Positions 38,155 through 47,592 of a stretch of 64,000 nt of DNA are shown piece by piece (the stretch's first letter is position 1; each line of letters begins with the position of its first letter). Origin of the DNA: Trichomonas vaginalis G3 (taxonomy: Eukaryota > Parabasalia > Trichomonadida > Trichomonadidae); assembly GCF_026262505.1 (NCBI RefSeq), contig NC_067206.1, forward strand, positions 19,923,319 through 19,987,318, written 5' to 3'. The notes beneath the pieces were generated by a model. That model saw only the letters and a list, made by a program, of their open reading frames with translations. It ran no database searches and was not told the DNA's origin. A program made the position numbers and the translations under genes.

Positions 38155-39734
38155 ATGCAGAACGAACAGCTAAACGAATTTACTCCAGCAGAGCATATTC
38201 ATCAGATTCGCTCATATTTCGATATCATAGACAATGCAGTTCAAATTGGTGACACTAATAGAAAATATTCTGACGCAAAGATTCCATCACAACCTGGAAC
38301 TGCTAAAGATAACACATGGGTAACATTCAATCTCTCACCTCCTGGTGAAAATATGTTGGACCTTTACAATACATTCATTACGTATAAAATGGAAGGTCAA
38401 TTTATTGTAGATAAAGAAATTGGTTCAGGTTCCAATAAAACAAACCCACCAGGATTTTGGATTGGTTTCGATGACGCTTTCTATGCAGTTGCTGGATATC
38501 AAATCCTTGCAAATGGTCGTATCGTATATTCTCAAGACAACGCAAGAGAAGAAGCATATATAACTTCAAACTCACAAACTACCGAACAAATAAAGAAAGT
38601 AGATGTTTTCTCAAAGACTCGACATGAAGATGTATGGAGTCATTCGGGAACATGCAGAACAGGACAAATTGTTAGTGGTCCAATTACAGCAGGAAAATCA
38701 TTTGATTTTAAGCTTCGTTTAAGAATTCCTGTTAGAAGATTCCTTCCATTAGAAGCTATTCGATTTATTCCAGCTTTTGCAGGAAACATTCAGCTTAAAG
38801 TAAAGTTCAGTAGCGACGCCTTACAATGCACATCTATATCTGTAAATGATATCATTGCTTTCAATCCAACTCTTAAAGTTGCATTTGCTTCAGATTCAAA
38901 TCCACCGACAAATAAATTTGTTCCATGGAATGAACCATTCACTATGATAACGAAGGCAGTAGAAGCTAGTGGAACAGTTACTATTACAACTGTAACCAGC
39001 AACTATTTCGAACAAAGATGGATTTTAATGAATGTTTCATTCATCCAAAGTCATTCTCTTTAGACCCTAACATTTATACAGAACTTGTAGAACATTATAC
39101 AAACGAGGCTTTATGTTTTCCTGTTAAAGTTATGGATTGGATTCCTATGGACGGTTCATTCTCAAAGAATACAGATAGTTCAAGTGCAACATTTACAGCA
39201 GCTTATACGCCTATTAATGTTAAAAGTATTTGGGCACTATTTAGAAAGAAAGACAACTATTATGTTAATTTTGAGAACCCTAAGTTTAAATATCTTCAGC
39301 TTTCCATGGGAGCTTATGGAAATATGCCTGCAGAACCTGAAAAATCATATGGACCTGTATTTTATGAAATGGTTGCGAACGCTTGCAATACAAACAATGA
39401 TATGATAGGATTTAATGAAGATGTTATGAGGTCATTGGTGGATGATGGTAGTGTGGAACATAAATGGGATAGCTATGACAACACACATTTCTTATGTGGT
39501 TTTCCAACAGAAGTGGACTTTTGCTTCCAGCAAGGTCAAACATCTACTGCTCCAATAACATACAAATTGTCTGTTAAAGGACCTATTGAACTAGCAACTG
39601 AAAATGTACCAAAGCCACTTATTGGATTTATGAGGGATTGTTGCTTTGCCATTCAGGTGCGTGCTAATGGAATCCCAATAATAAGATTAGATGACTATAA
39701 CTTAGCACGGACGACAGTGAGGAATAAAGGATGA
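38155..39734 (+). pseudogene. Major capsid protein (double jelly-roll type), one shift
   Basis: About 526 codons; the frames 38155-39063 and 39018-39734 join near 39055. Blocks GYQILANGRIVYSQDNARE and KLRLRIPVRRFLPLEAIRF line up with the Mav4/Mav3 capsid protein (GYKIYSNSDLVQ; KVKLRVPLSSFLIFRFLRY). This recurring pair of blocks, the length and the neighbours fit the Polinton double jelly-roll capsid protein. The start follows ATTTTTATCTGAAGTAAATAC. One one-base indel separates it from an intact gene. Confidence 0.8.
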
Positions 39735-39757
39735 ACGTTTATTTTTAAAGCTTATAA

Positions 39758-40198
39758 ATGAGTTCTTCATCAAGCTCTCGTGAACCTTCACCATCTATGA
39801 AACAAACTTTACCAAACGATTATGGAGCACCTATTGAATATTTCTTACGAGCTGCACAATGGCAAAGAGCAGTCTCACCAAGGTTAGGTGTTCCACCAGC
39901 TCCTGTCAAAAATAGCATTTGGTCAAGTCCTTATATAAGATATGGTCTCCCACTAGGTTTGCTAGCTACAGCAGGAGCAGTTATGATGTTGAAAAGAAAT
40001 AAAGCAAATGTTGTAAATAATACTGAAGTAGCTGAAGTTAAACAAACTCCGACACCATCACAAACAACACCTTCAATGACTCCTGAACCTATGAAAGTAC
40101 AAACTCCTGTTCAAAAGTCAACTCCTAAACCGACTCCAACATTTAAACCAGAACCTACTCCTCAAATAAATCGTAAAACTCCTGCGTTTCCTTACTGA
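39758..40198 (+). CDS. Membrane protein with Pro/Thr-rich tail
   Basis: 146 residues, intact: a Ser-rich N terminus, one transmembrane segment (YGLPLGLLATAGAVMML) near residue 70, and a long PTPSQTTPSMTPEP-type tail. 23 bp below the capsid gene. Possibly an inner-membrane or vertex protein of the particle; no family recognised. Confidence 0.65.
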   Translation: MSSSSSSREPSPSMKQTLPNDYGAPIEYFLRAAQWQRAVSPRLGVPPAPVKNSIWSSPYIRYGLPLGLLATAGAVMMLKRNKANVVNNTEVAEVKQTPTPSQTTPSMTPEPMKVQTPVQKSTPKPTPTFKPEPTPQINRKTPAFPY

Positions 40199-40246
40199 AA
40201 AAATAACGTTATTTTTATTTAATATTAAAATTTTTATTTGATTGAA

Positions 40247-40483
40247 ATGACGACTAAAGTCACTGAAGCAATGAAACAAAAGTTTTTGGTAGAATACATT
40301 AAATCAGGAACTATTCCAGAAGGTTTTTACATTCATACTATGAAGGATGGTAGAGTTCAGTTTAGAAAGATAAAACAACCATTAGATAAAGAAGGAATTT
40401 TGAGAAAGATTAAACTTCATGAGGACAACATTGCTGAACTTAAGAAGAAGTTAGAAGAGTTGGAGAAAGGAAGAGAGTTATAA
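40247..40483 (+). CDS. Small KDG-domain protein with coiled-coil
   Basis: The ATG at 40247 (MTTKVTEAMKQKFLVEYIKS). GFYIHTMKDGRVQFRKIKQP is the domain shared with 12468-13052 and 37698-38127; a coil follows (IAELKKKLEELEKGREL). The last codons lie in the right terminal repeat. Confidence 0.65.
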   Translation: MTTKVTEAMKQKFLVEYIKSGTIPEGFYIHTMKDGRVQFRKIKQPLDKEGILRKIKLHEDNIAELKKKLEELEKGREL

Positions 40484-40492
40484 AGCAATGAA

Positions 40493-40548
40493 TTCAAGTG
40501 GGTGAAAAAACAGGTGAGAAAACAGGTGAGATGTCACCACTTCACCTA
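40493..40548 (-). repeat. Iteron palindrome R10 (AGGTGA type, in the right terminal repeat)
   Basis: Counterpart of R6: GGGTGAAAAAACAGGTGAGA, AGGTGAGATGTCACC, TTCACCT. Differs from R6 by two bases within the spacers. Confidence 0.75.
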
Positions 40549-40635
40549 AATTTATTTTTGCGCTATGTTTTCATACGTGTGAGGGTGGTGATATCATTAA
40601 TTTTTAAGTTTATTTTTAAGTTTATTTGGATGTAA

Positions 40636-40920
40636 ATGACAGAACAAAAGCAACTCATACAAATCGAAAAATATAACAAACATACATTTAAACATTTATT
40701 CTTCCTTCCTGAGCATAACATGTTCTTTACACTTCATCCTAGACCAGTTGACTTTTCATTGACTGTGTATAAAGATTGTCATGGTAGTTTTATAAAAACT
40801 TATGATGATGAAGGTAAGTTAACAAGACTATGCATTTCAAAACTTGAGAAACTTTATGACTTCAAGTATGACTACAATAGAGTTAACACTGATGATGAAG
40901 ATATTGAAGAAAATTTATGA
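40636..40920 (+). CDS. Terminal-repeat protein, right copy
   Basis: Encodes the same 94 residues as 18210-18494, transcribed towards the element end. Identity of both copies fits recent insertion or homogenisation of the repeats. Confidence 0.7.
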   Translation: MTEQKQLIQIEKYNKHTFKHLFFLPEHNMFFTLHPRPVDFSLTVYKDCHGSFIKTYDDEGKLTRLCISKLEKLYDFKYDYNRVNTDDEDIEENL

Positions 40921-41125
40921 GAACGTTTATTTTTTCATTAGTGAGTTCGTTAGTGAGGTGAAATGGTTGGCGGCTTTGTAAATATTTAAGGTTAAGTTAA
41001 TGTTGTCGTTTGTGTTGTCGTTTGTGTTGTAAAATATACGTTAACGGTTTTGTAAAGTGTCAAATTCACAAGTATTGGGTAAGGTGGAACGCAGTGCCAC
41101 AGTACCCAACTAAGCCATACTAACT

Positions 41126-41130
41126 CTTAT
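41126..41130. repeat. Target-site duplication of Mav2, right copy (CTTAT)
   Basis: CTTAT immediately after the CTAACT terminus, matching 18000-18004. Confidence 0.85.
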
Positions 41131-41508
41131 AGCACCACTATATAATAGTCTAGCAGATATACTATCCCAGTCTATATATTCTGCTTTTTTCAAAACCTCT
41201 CTCACAATATTTTTCTTATCTAATGGTATACGTTCCATCTTACCTATAGGTATCTTTTCTTTTAACTCTTTCAATATATTGTTTGTGTCTGGAATATGTT
41301 TGAGACGGTCCATATAGTTGTCGAAGTCATTGCATATAATCTTTGAGTCAGGAAATACGGTATGACATAAATGGGATATATAGAAACTTCCACCGAACAA
41401 ATCTACAAATGTTAGACCATTCGGTAGTTTCTTAAGTTCTCTCAATATAATATCTTTACATTTACTCTTATTTCCAAAGAACGGTAACGGGGGTTTTGTA
41501 AAATTCAT
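41126..41508 (-). pseudogene. Dam-like adenine methyltransferase, N-terminal half (split by Mav2)
   Basis: The ATG at 41508. PPLPFFGNKSKCKDIIL is the Dam motif I type (PFxGxK near the N terminus), and TFVDLFGGSF is the SAM-binding FxDLFxGxG type motif. The gene runs into the Mav2 end after SARLLYSGAI. Together with 17564-18004 the original gene had about 270 codons. The family transfers methyl groups from S-adenosylmethionine to adenine. Start below TAATAATAAAAATG. Confidence 0.85.
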
Positions 41509-41593
41509 TTATATATAATAATAAAAATGTTTTTACCCAAAAAGTGACAGAAAAGTGACAAAGCATGAAAACATATATAATTTGTGAAAAGCG

Positions 41594-41775
41594 ACACATT
41601 ATATAATGTTTTCGACCCAGAAGAAGGCTTCTTCCCAGAAGCAATGGAGGAAGAAGAAGAGTCCTCCGAATTCACACCAGAAGACTAACAATTTTCCGAA
41701 TAAAAACTTCATTTATACTAAACATCTTCGGGGCTAGAGGGCGCAACGCGCCTGGAAGCCCCACTTACCTAACCT
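41594..41775 (-). repeat. Mav1 right terminal repeat
   Basis: From ACACATTATATAATG on, it equals the end of the Mav3 terminal gene and terminus (52151-52366). It includes the last codons (SSEFTPED) without the rest of the gene, which suggests a terminal inverted repeat of about 180 bp. The tip folds: GGGGCT...AGCCCC around GGCGC-GTT-GCGCC. The exact end (41770 or 41775) is uncertain. Confidence 0.75.
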
Positions 41776-42302
41776 AGATTGATACTAAATTTGAAAAGAT
41801 TACGTTCTCACAAAATTTTATTAGATAGCCGAGAAATTTTAATGGCTACAAAATAAATATCTATATTTATTATTAAAAATTGTTTTATATTTTATCTGTT
41901 CAATATTTATCTCATATAAAAATTTGAAATACTTAATCAAAATTTCTATGTGTTTGTTTGAATGAGATCGATAGCAATTAATATATCATTTGAATTTGCT
42001 AATTGTGGTGATGGTACTATTATTATTAATTTTTTATTTTTATTTTTTATTTTTTTATTTTTTTATTTTTTTTTGATAATACACTATTTAGATTTATACA
42101 TTCATTCAATATTATGAAATAAATATTTCTAAATTGATCTGATTATTTTTCATTAAAGTTTATATTATCACCAAATAAATTTTCGAACCCTAAGAGTCAT
42201 AGTTCAATGGTAAGAGTCATAGTATAATCGTAAAGTCCATTGGTTCGAATCAAGGGGATTTTCACACTTTTTTCTTTTTTAAAATTTCAGAGGTTTATTT
42301 TT
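41776..42302. other. Host-type AT-rich intergenic DNA
   Basis: Very AT-rich with a T/A homopolymer stretch at 42030-42075. A weak tRNA-like segment at 42190-42262 is discussed under rejected items. No gene seen. Confidence 0.6.
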
Positions 42303-42414
42303 AAGGTTCTCGCTGGCGACCCCCCACGTTCGTCAAAAAAAATTTGATTTTTGCTGGCGACCCCCCAATCACCATTTTTTTTTCGACGAACGGGGGGTCG
42401 CCAGCGAGAACCTT
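42303..42414. mobile_element. Short GC-rich fold-back (MITE-like) element
   Basis: AAGGTTCTCGCTGGCGACCC at the left end is answered by its reverse complement at the right. The arms are about 30 bp and include CCCCCC and CGTTCGTC. A second GCTGGCGACCCCCCA copy lies inside. It is flanked by T-rich and A-rich runs. It interrupts the minus-strand reading frame at 42301-42675. Confidence 0.7.
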
Positions 42415-42675
42415 AAAAAAAAAACAGAATCCAAAAAAGGTGACATTTTGGGTGTATCGTCTATCCCAGGGATAGAAAAATGACTTCACCTTGGATCTAT
42501 ATTCGTATTCGCATCGGTGGTAGATTAATACTCCTGTTCCAATTGATAGTTTTTGTGGGTCTTTGACAAATCTTATGTTACCATGCAGCTCTGCAGCTAT
42601 AACAAAACGAGAATATTCTAAATATCCTATGGCTTGATCAACCTCGCATGGAGGATCGGGTGGAGGATGTTGCAT
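42415..42675 (-). pseudogene. Host gene fragment of unknown function
   Basis: MQHPPPDPPCEVDQAIGYLE, then VIAAELHGNIRFVKDPQKLS and a Tyr-rich stretch before entering the fold-back element. Composition is protein-like, but no family is recognised. The frame inside the element is unlikely to be native. Confidence 0.35.
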
Positions 42676-42924
42676 TGAGCAGCAAAAAGGAAAAATAAAA
42701 TTGAAAACTCACATTGAAAAAATAACGGTTTAATAGAAAATATTTTTTTTCTTCTGAAAAAGAATTATCTTTGAGTATCTAAATTGGGATAAAGGATATA
42801 GAATAGATAACTAGTACTTAATATATGATACATGTACACGAAATGGAAGAATGTGTACTAAAAGAAAGAGAAATTTTAGCTTAATATTTTACATACGAAT
42901 CAATTATCTTTGGTTAAAAGGTAG
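42676..42924. other. AT-rich intergenic DNA
   Basis: No gene, repeat or RNA recognised. Confidence 0.5.
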
Positions 42925-43980
42925 AATTGTTGGCTATGATGTACTGATTCATGATCAGTACATCATAGCCAACAATTCCTTATATAAAGTTCAAAAACTT
43001 GGGTACAATCAGAACTGATTGCACCCAAGTTTTTGAACTTTCTTGAGGGAATTAAAGGGTGAGAGATTTATAGTCTATCTATATATCTCCCACCCTCTAA
43101 TTCCCTCCCTGACAGCGGGAAACTTTGTCTGAATGTTAAACTATTCAGACAAAGTTTCCCACTGTTTGCGAAGGAATTGTTGGCTATGATGTACTGATTC
43201 ATGATCAGTACATCATAGCCAACAATTCCTTATATAAAGTTCAAAAACTTGGGTGCAATCAGAACTGATTGCACCCAAGTTTTTGAACTTTCTTGAGGGA
43301 ATGGAAGAGTAAGAGGTATACATTATGAATATATACCTCTTACCCTTCCATTCCTCCCTGACAGCGGGAAACTTTGTCTGAATGTTAAACTATTCAGACA
43401 AAGTTTCCCGCTGTCAGCGAAAGAATTGTTCCATCTGGTGCATAGAGTGTGAATCTATGCACCAAATGGAGCAAGTCCCTCGCGAAATTGCCAAAACTTG
43501 CGTCGCATTTCAAAGATTGTGACCCAAATTTTGGCGATTTCTAGTAGAGATGGAGTATTTTGAGTCACTGACCTATATGCAGTGGCTCAAAGGGCTCCAT
43601 CTCTACTTTGAAGCAAGGAAACTTTCCTCGAAATTTTGATAATTTGAAGAAAGTTTTCAAGCAATTAACAAAGGATTACTCGCGCTATGAGGTAAAAATT
43701 CTAGATTTTCACCTCATAGCGAGAGCTTCCCTTTCATTGCTTGAAAACTTTCCCCAGCTTCAAAATTGGGGAAAGGGCTGTAAAGTCGACTCCGATACCA
43801 GCAGGTACCAGAGTATTTAAAAGAGAAGCCCTCGTACGAGTTTCTATGAAGACCTTCTCATTCAAGAAGATCTTAATAGAAAATCGTACGAGGGCATTGG
43901 AAACTCGCGTCTGGTACATGTTGGTACCAGAGTGTTTGAGATTTGAAGACTCTGGTACTAACATGTACCAGAATTTATGA
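42925..43980. repeat. Tandem array of about 12 long hairpins
   Basis: Consecutive palindromes with 20-30-bp stems and mostly short loops, each of different sequence. Starts include 42925 (TTGGCTATGATGTACTGA arm), 42986 (GTTCAAAAACTTGGG), 43046 (GAGGGAATT), 43112 (CAGCGGGAAACTTTG). The first four repeat at 43174-43425 with a 249-bp period. Further hairpins follow near 43424, 43482, 43543, 43640 (nested), 43832 and 43910. Several pairs are kept by changes on both arms. Candidate hairpin small-RNA precursors; transcription is not shown. Confidence 0.85.
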
Positions 43981-44284
43981 TGAATTTAAGATGGACCATT
44001 ATAAAATGGTAGCGGTTTGTTTCAAAAAATTTTAGATGAGATTTGCATAGATATAGATTATATGATTTATACATATGAAAAATAATATATAAAAATATAA
44101 TTTTGAGATAATTATGTAAATAATATTTTAAATATTTGAATTTGAGGTATAATTTTATAGTAAAATATATTATAAAGAGTATTTATATAAATATTGTAAA
44201 ATAATATAAGTAATAAAAATTGAGACTCACTCCCTGTTTTTGATGTTTTGTCACTTTTTCGGTAATTCTTATTGTTTCTTCTTG
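43981..44284. other. AT-rich DNA at the broken end of Mav3
   Basis: Homopolymer- and TA-rich; no gene. Homology of Mav3 to Mav1 ends near 44285, so the junction lies there. Confidence 0.55.
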
Positions 44285-45037
44285 AGCTATTTGTTGTTGA
44301 AGTTGTTCTTGTAATACAATACTTTCACCAGTTGCATCTTCCAATTCGAAACTTTCTGCCGTCATTGACAAATACATAGGACATAAAAGTTTTACAGGAA
44401 CAAAGTTTGCGTCAACTAATGTCAACGTTATACTTGCCAAAGTGTTTGAGTTCACTAAGGTTGAAAATTCTGCATTCGAATGAACAATAGGCAAACCAGC
44501 AGAGAAAGTATTGTTTATACGCATAAGTATCTTTTGGTCATAATAGTTTCTGTCGACATTCGAATAACACTTTGAACCTAAGTTTGAAACAATATATAAG
44601 ATTGGTGTGCTTAATGTCAATGGAATAGACATTCCTTGTATGACACCTTTTCCTGTTATAGGAAACTGTTGGTAGTAAAAACCAGAAATAAGTTTTGTAT
44701 TATAGCTCATATCATTAATAGTAAACTCAGTCGGACATCCAAACATAATGAAACCTGCTCTAGTTGCAGCACATGTGACACCCGTACTTAAAGTATTAAA
44801 TAAGTCAACAAAACCTGTTGGTGGTATATCTGAGTAAGTATCTTCAAAGGAGTATTTTTTACCATTCACAACAATAAAGTCTTCTGGTGTCAAAAGAGCA
44901 AAACAGGCTTTAGTCGTCATTGTGTTTAAGGTTAGTTTACAATATCGTCCTTGAGGACTTTGTAAGTTTGTTGTTATAGAATTATATGACTCAGGGTTTT
45001 TAGTCGTAATAGTATAAACCATTATGTCTTCTGCCAT
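44285..45037 (-). pseudogene. Minor capsid candidate, family P1, Mav3 copy, 3'-truncated
   Basis: The frame is open from MAEDIMVYTITT at 45037 through about 250 codons, and diverges from Mav1 after QEQLQQQIAQ at about 44287. The ORF continues to 44183 into host DNA. It is the best representative of P1: TPEDFIVVNGKKYSFEDTYS, then GKGVIQGMSIPLTL and VDANFVPVKLLCPMYLSM. Beta-rich; penton or minor capsid role inferred from position. The start lies 4 bp below the preceding gene's stop. Confidence 0.65.
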
Positions 45038-45041
45038 TTAC

Positions 45042-45620
45042 TTAGCAAATAAATTTTAATGAAATGTTGTGGTCGTCAAATATTTTTATAACGTCTGGGA
45101 AACTATATTTTAAGTTCAACGTTTCACCTCCTTTCATAACGTATATCTTGTCAATGACATTATATGAAACACCACAGCAACCAATGTCGGGTTCTATTTC
45201 TTTGATGTTTATATTGTCTGCCTCTGTCAAAAGTTTCAATAGTTCTTTCAAAACTTCATGAGGTGCAATGACATATGAGTTCACTTTTACAGGGTTGTGT
45301 TCGACCAAGTTTAACATTATACTTAAAGCTTGACAAATCTTCTCCTGAGTTTGAAGTTTGTCTTTCAGTTGTTGGTAGTCGTTTCGAATATCTGCAACAG
45401 AACTTAAGTCTCTGTTAACTTCAGGATATGTTGGTTCTTTTACAGGAACAATTGTTATACCATCTTCGTCTTCGTATGGTTTCCCCACTTCAACATCTCT
45501 GTCTTTGACATTGACAACAACACTTTGACTGTTTGTTTGAGTTGGTGAATTTAACTTCACATCTGCCACCGCCATTAAACCTTTTGAAACACTTACGCTT
45601 CTATTTTTCGGAAATGACAT
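45042..45620 (-). CDS. Conserved virion-module protein (intact Mav3 copy)
   Basis: 192 residues from the ATG at 45620 (MSFPKNRSVSVSKGL). The N-terminal third is disordered (NSPTQTNSQSVVVNVKDRDV), then an acidic PYEDEDGITIVPVKEP, a helical coil (DYQQLKDKLQTQEKICQALS) and a C-terminal compact domain with CCGVSYNVIDKIY. Homologues at 81 and 21690 are broken. A trimeric coil plus distal domain would fit a spike; this is conjecture. Confidence 0.7.
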   Translation of the reverse strand: MSFPKNRSVSVSKGLMAVADVKLNSPTQTNSQSVVVNVKDRDVEVGKPYEDEDGITIVPVKEPTYPEVNRDLSSVADIRNDYQQLKDKLQTQEKICQALSIMLNLVEHNPVKVNSYVIAPHEVLKELLKLLTEADNINIKEIEPDIGCCGVSYNVIDKIYVMKGGETLNLKYSFPDVIKIFDDHNISLKFIC

Positions 45621-45638
45621 TTTACTTAGAATAAAAAG

Positions 45639-46058
45639 ATGGACGTATTTGGATATCTTATTGAATTGAATCAGAACAAAGTTTATACTCACAAACAATA
45701 CAAATACATTGACAGAATAGTTCTTTACACAAACAATGGAAAATGTTATAGAATAGCAGTCTTTGCTGAACCTAAATATTTTCATAAAGCAAAGAAAGTT
45801 GGTATAACTGAAATGGTGAAAGTTCTTGAAGCAGACAAAAATATAACTTCAAAACTTACAGATATTACTAAAGGAAAGTTTATAATACAATATTATGTCA
45901 AAACTGGCGTACTGTCAATACTTGACGGAGAAAAGTCAGTTCAAGAACAACTTACTGACCTGCTGCCAAAATCTGCTCGATGGAAGCTGTCGTTATGCCA
46001 ATCTGAGGAGCCCCAGCAGGTTTCATCGAACGAATCTTCAAAAGAGCATCTTCCGTGA
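45639..46058 (+). CDS. Small Mav3 protein, divergent from 45620
   Basis: 139 residues: MDVFGYLIELNQNKVYTHKQ, RIAVFAEPKYFHKAKKVG, ILDGEKSVQEQLTDLL. Its last 35 codons overlap the end of the capsid gene on the other strand. Shared with Mav1 (1-60). The 18-bp gap to 45620 is a bidirectional start region. Function unknown. Confidence 0.6.
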   Translation: MDVFGYLIELNQNKVYTHKQYKYIDRIVLYTNNGKCYRIAVFAEPKYFHKAKKVGITEMVKVLEADKNITSKLTDITKGKFIIQYYVKTGVLSILDGEKSVQEQLTDLLPKSARWKLSLCQSEEPQQVSSNESSKEHLP

Positions 46059-47560
46059 AAAGTGCTATTGGTTTTGTAAACTTCTTTGCGCTCAATTCAT
46101 CTGGACCGTCTCTGTCACCAGTATATTGTATTTGAACTGTACCAACAGTTGAAATACCACCCATAAAGTCTTCTGAGTCAGCAAATGGAATGCCAAGCCA
46201 AAAGTTTGAACGGTCTCCATTTGTATATTGAGTTTTTTGACCTCCTGTATGAGTCCATACTTTCACATATGGCATAATAGAACTTTGCATTTCAGGGTTA
46301 ATGGTTGTTGTGAAGTTGTTGTTAAAGTTCATAGCATCTAATGTCAAGTTGTATGACCTCATATCCTCAACTGTAGAATATTCTTCTCTTGGATAATATT
46401 TGCCATCTATGTTTAATGATATTTAATACCAGGGTTGTAGAAACAAGAATAGTCATTTATAGTTCGTCTGAACAGTACAAACATAGTATCTGCATGTTTC
46501 ATTGCAGTTGTTAAAGCAATATCTGTTCTTGCACCTGCGGCTCCTGGATTTTGGTTTCCAACTTCACCTGCAAAGTCTTTGACAGATATTTGGTGTATAG
46601 GGAACATAAGTGGAACTGCAATATATTTGGCAGCTAAAGCATTTGAAATATCTGGGTCCAACATATAGACTGCAAGTCTGCTTTCTATTCTCTTGCATTC
46701 AAACTGTTCGCATGTGAACTTAACTGGGTCCCAAGCAGTTCCAGCAGCATTGAAATAATAGTTTACTTCATTGTTGAAGTTTGAGAAACCAAAGTCTAAG
46801 TCAACTTTGTCTTTGCAAAATTCGGCGAATGACGTTTGATTTGTTCCTTTACGTCTGTAAGAGTGAATGGTCTTGTGTTGGTGCAATGACTAAGTTATTT
46901 TTGCTTGGAGTAAGTTCGATAGAAATTTTTCCTGCCCAGTTTGGCAAGTATCTTAAGAACCTGAAGATGAGGAAAGATGACAAAGGAACTCTAAGTTTCA
47001 GTTTTACTTTGGTTACTGCTGCTGCAGTTTGTCCAGAAAGGTAACATAAACTCCTGGAACGTTAGGGTCAAGTCTTCTTATTTTCTCAATAGTTGCATAC
47101 TGGTCTGTTTGTCTCTAGCTTGTGGTTGTACTGAGTTTCTCAAAGCGAACCATTCATAGTTTGCCCATGTTACTGTTTGAACTAAGTCAGAGTTAGAATA
47201 TATCTTATATCCCATGAAAACTTCTGGAGCATATTGGTATCCGACATAGAAAATTCCATTGCAACCTTCTTGTCAGACAACTTGGCAGAAGGTTTTATTT
47301 CAATGTCTTGTTCCACGTATAAGAATGAGTTGTCAATAGAAAATAATATGAAACCTGTCGCAAGCAATATATACTGTTGTTGAAGAACCTTCTCCAAACT
47401 CACCTACGTTTCCATAAGAAACAGCAGTTGTATATTCGTAAGTTCCAGGAACTATTTCTGACCTTCTAATGGCATTGTCGCATTCGTTATACATTCGGAA
47501 ACATTTCCGTTCATGGCATCGCATCAAAACTGTTGGCGTTATATTCTGAGCGGCGTACAT
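45952..47560 (-). pseudogene. Major capsid protein (Mav3), frameshifted
   Basis: Starts MYAAQNITPTVL at 47560 like the Mav4 gene and ends SIEQILAAGQ at 45952, about 536 codons. At least five one-base shifts occur (near 47500, 47350, 47110, 46880, 46430). Blocks include the Mav4-like GYKIYSNSDL region and, beyond the Mav4 window edge, AVYMLDPDISNALAAKYIAV and PYVKVWTHTGG. It provides the full length of this capsid family. Double jelly-roll assignment is by homology with Mav2. Confidence 0.75.
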
Positions 47561-47592
47561 TTCATATGGGTAAAAATATAGAATAGTTGGAT

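Larger units (their letters stand above)
18005..41125. mobile_element. Mav2: complete 23,121-bp Maverick/Polinton nested in Mav1
   Basis: Perfectly inverted ends (AGTTAGTATGGC...GCCATACTAACT), 657-bp terminal repeats, a 5-bp target duplication, and a full hallmark set: rve integrase, protein-primed-type polymerase B, packaging ATPase, double-jelly-roll capsid protein, minor capsid candidates and fibre. The interrupted gene proves insertion into Mav1. Internally it is mosaic. A decayed capsid module of Mav1/Mav3 type lies at 21164-23128 and a decayed P2 gene at 19381-20262, alongside its own module at 36511-39734. Confidence 0.93.
40469..41125 (-). repeat. Mav2 right terminal inverted repeat (657 bp)
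   Basis: Inverted copy of 18005-18661, ending GCCATACTAACT. Contains the second 94-residue gene and iteron R10. Confidence 0.93.
1..41775. mobile_element. Mav1: Maverick/Polinton, left end outside window, interrupted by Mav2
   Basis: Mav1 occupies 1-18004 and 41126-41775; the intervening 23.1 kb is the nested Mav2. Hallmark genes seen are the retroviral-type integrase, family B polymerase, A32-type packaging ATPase, SF3 helicase and minor capsid candidates. Its right terminus (41594-41775) matches the terminus of Mav3 (52366) and Mav4 (57902). The first 1.4 kb is nearly identical to the minus strand of Mav3 at 44285-45700. By analogy with Mav3, about 6.7 kb is missing to the left (terminal gene, large structural gene, capsid gene), so Mav1 without Mav2 would be about 25 kb. 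Confidence 0.85.

Noticed and set aside
42190-42262. tRNA-like segment (TAGTTCAATGGT and GGTTCGAATC)
   Set aside because: No acceptor stem and a badly paired T stem; it also contains an internal AGAGTCATAG repeat. Not a functional tRNA by eye.
43608-43980. Small ORFs in the hairpin array
   Set aside because: They arise because both arms of the palindromes are open; plus- and minus-strand versions mirror each other.
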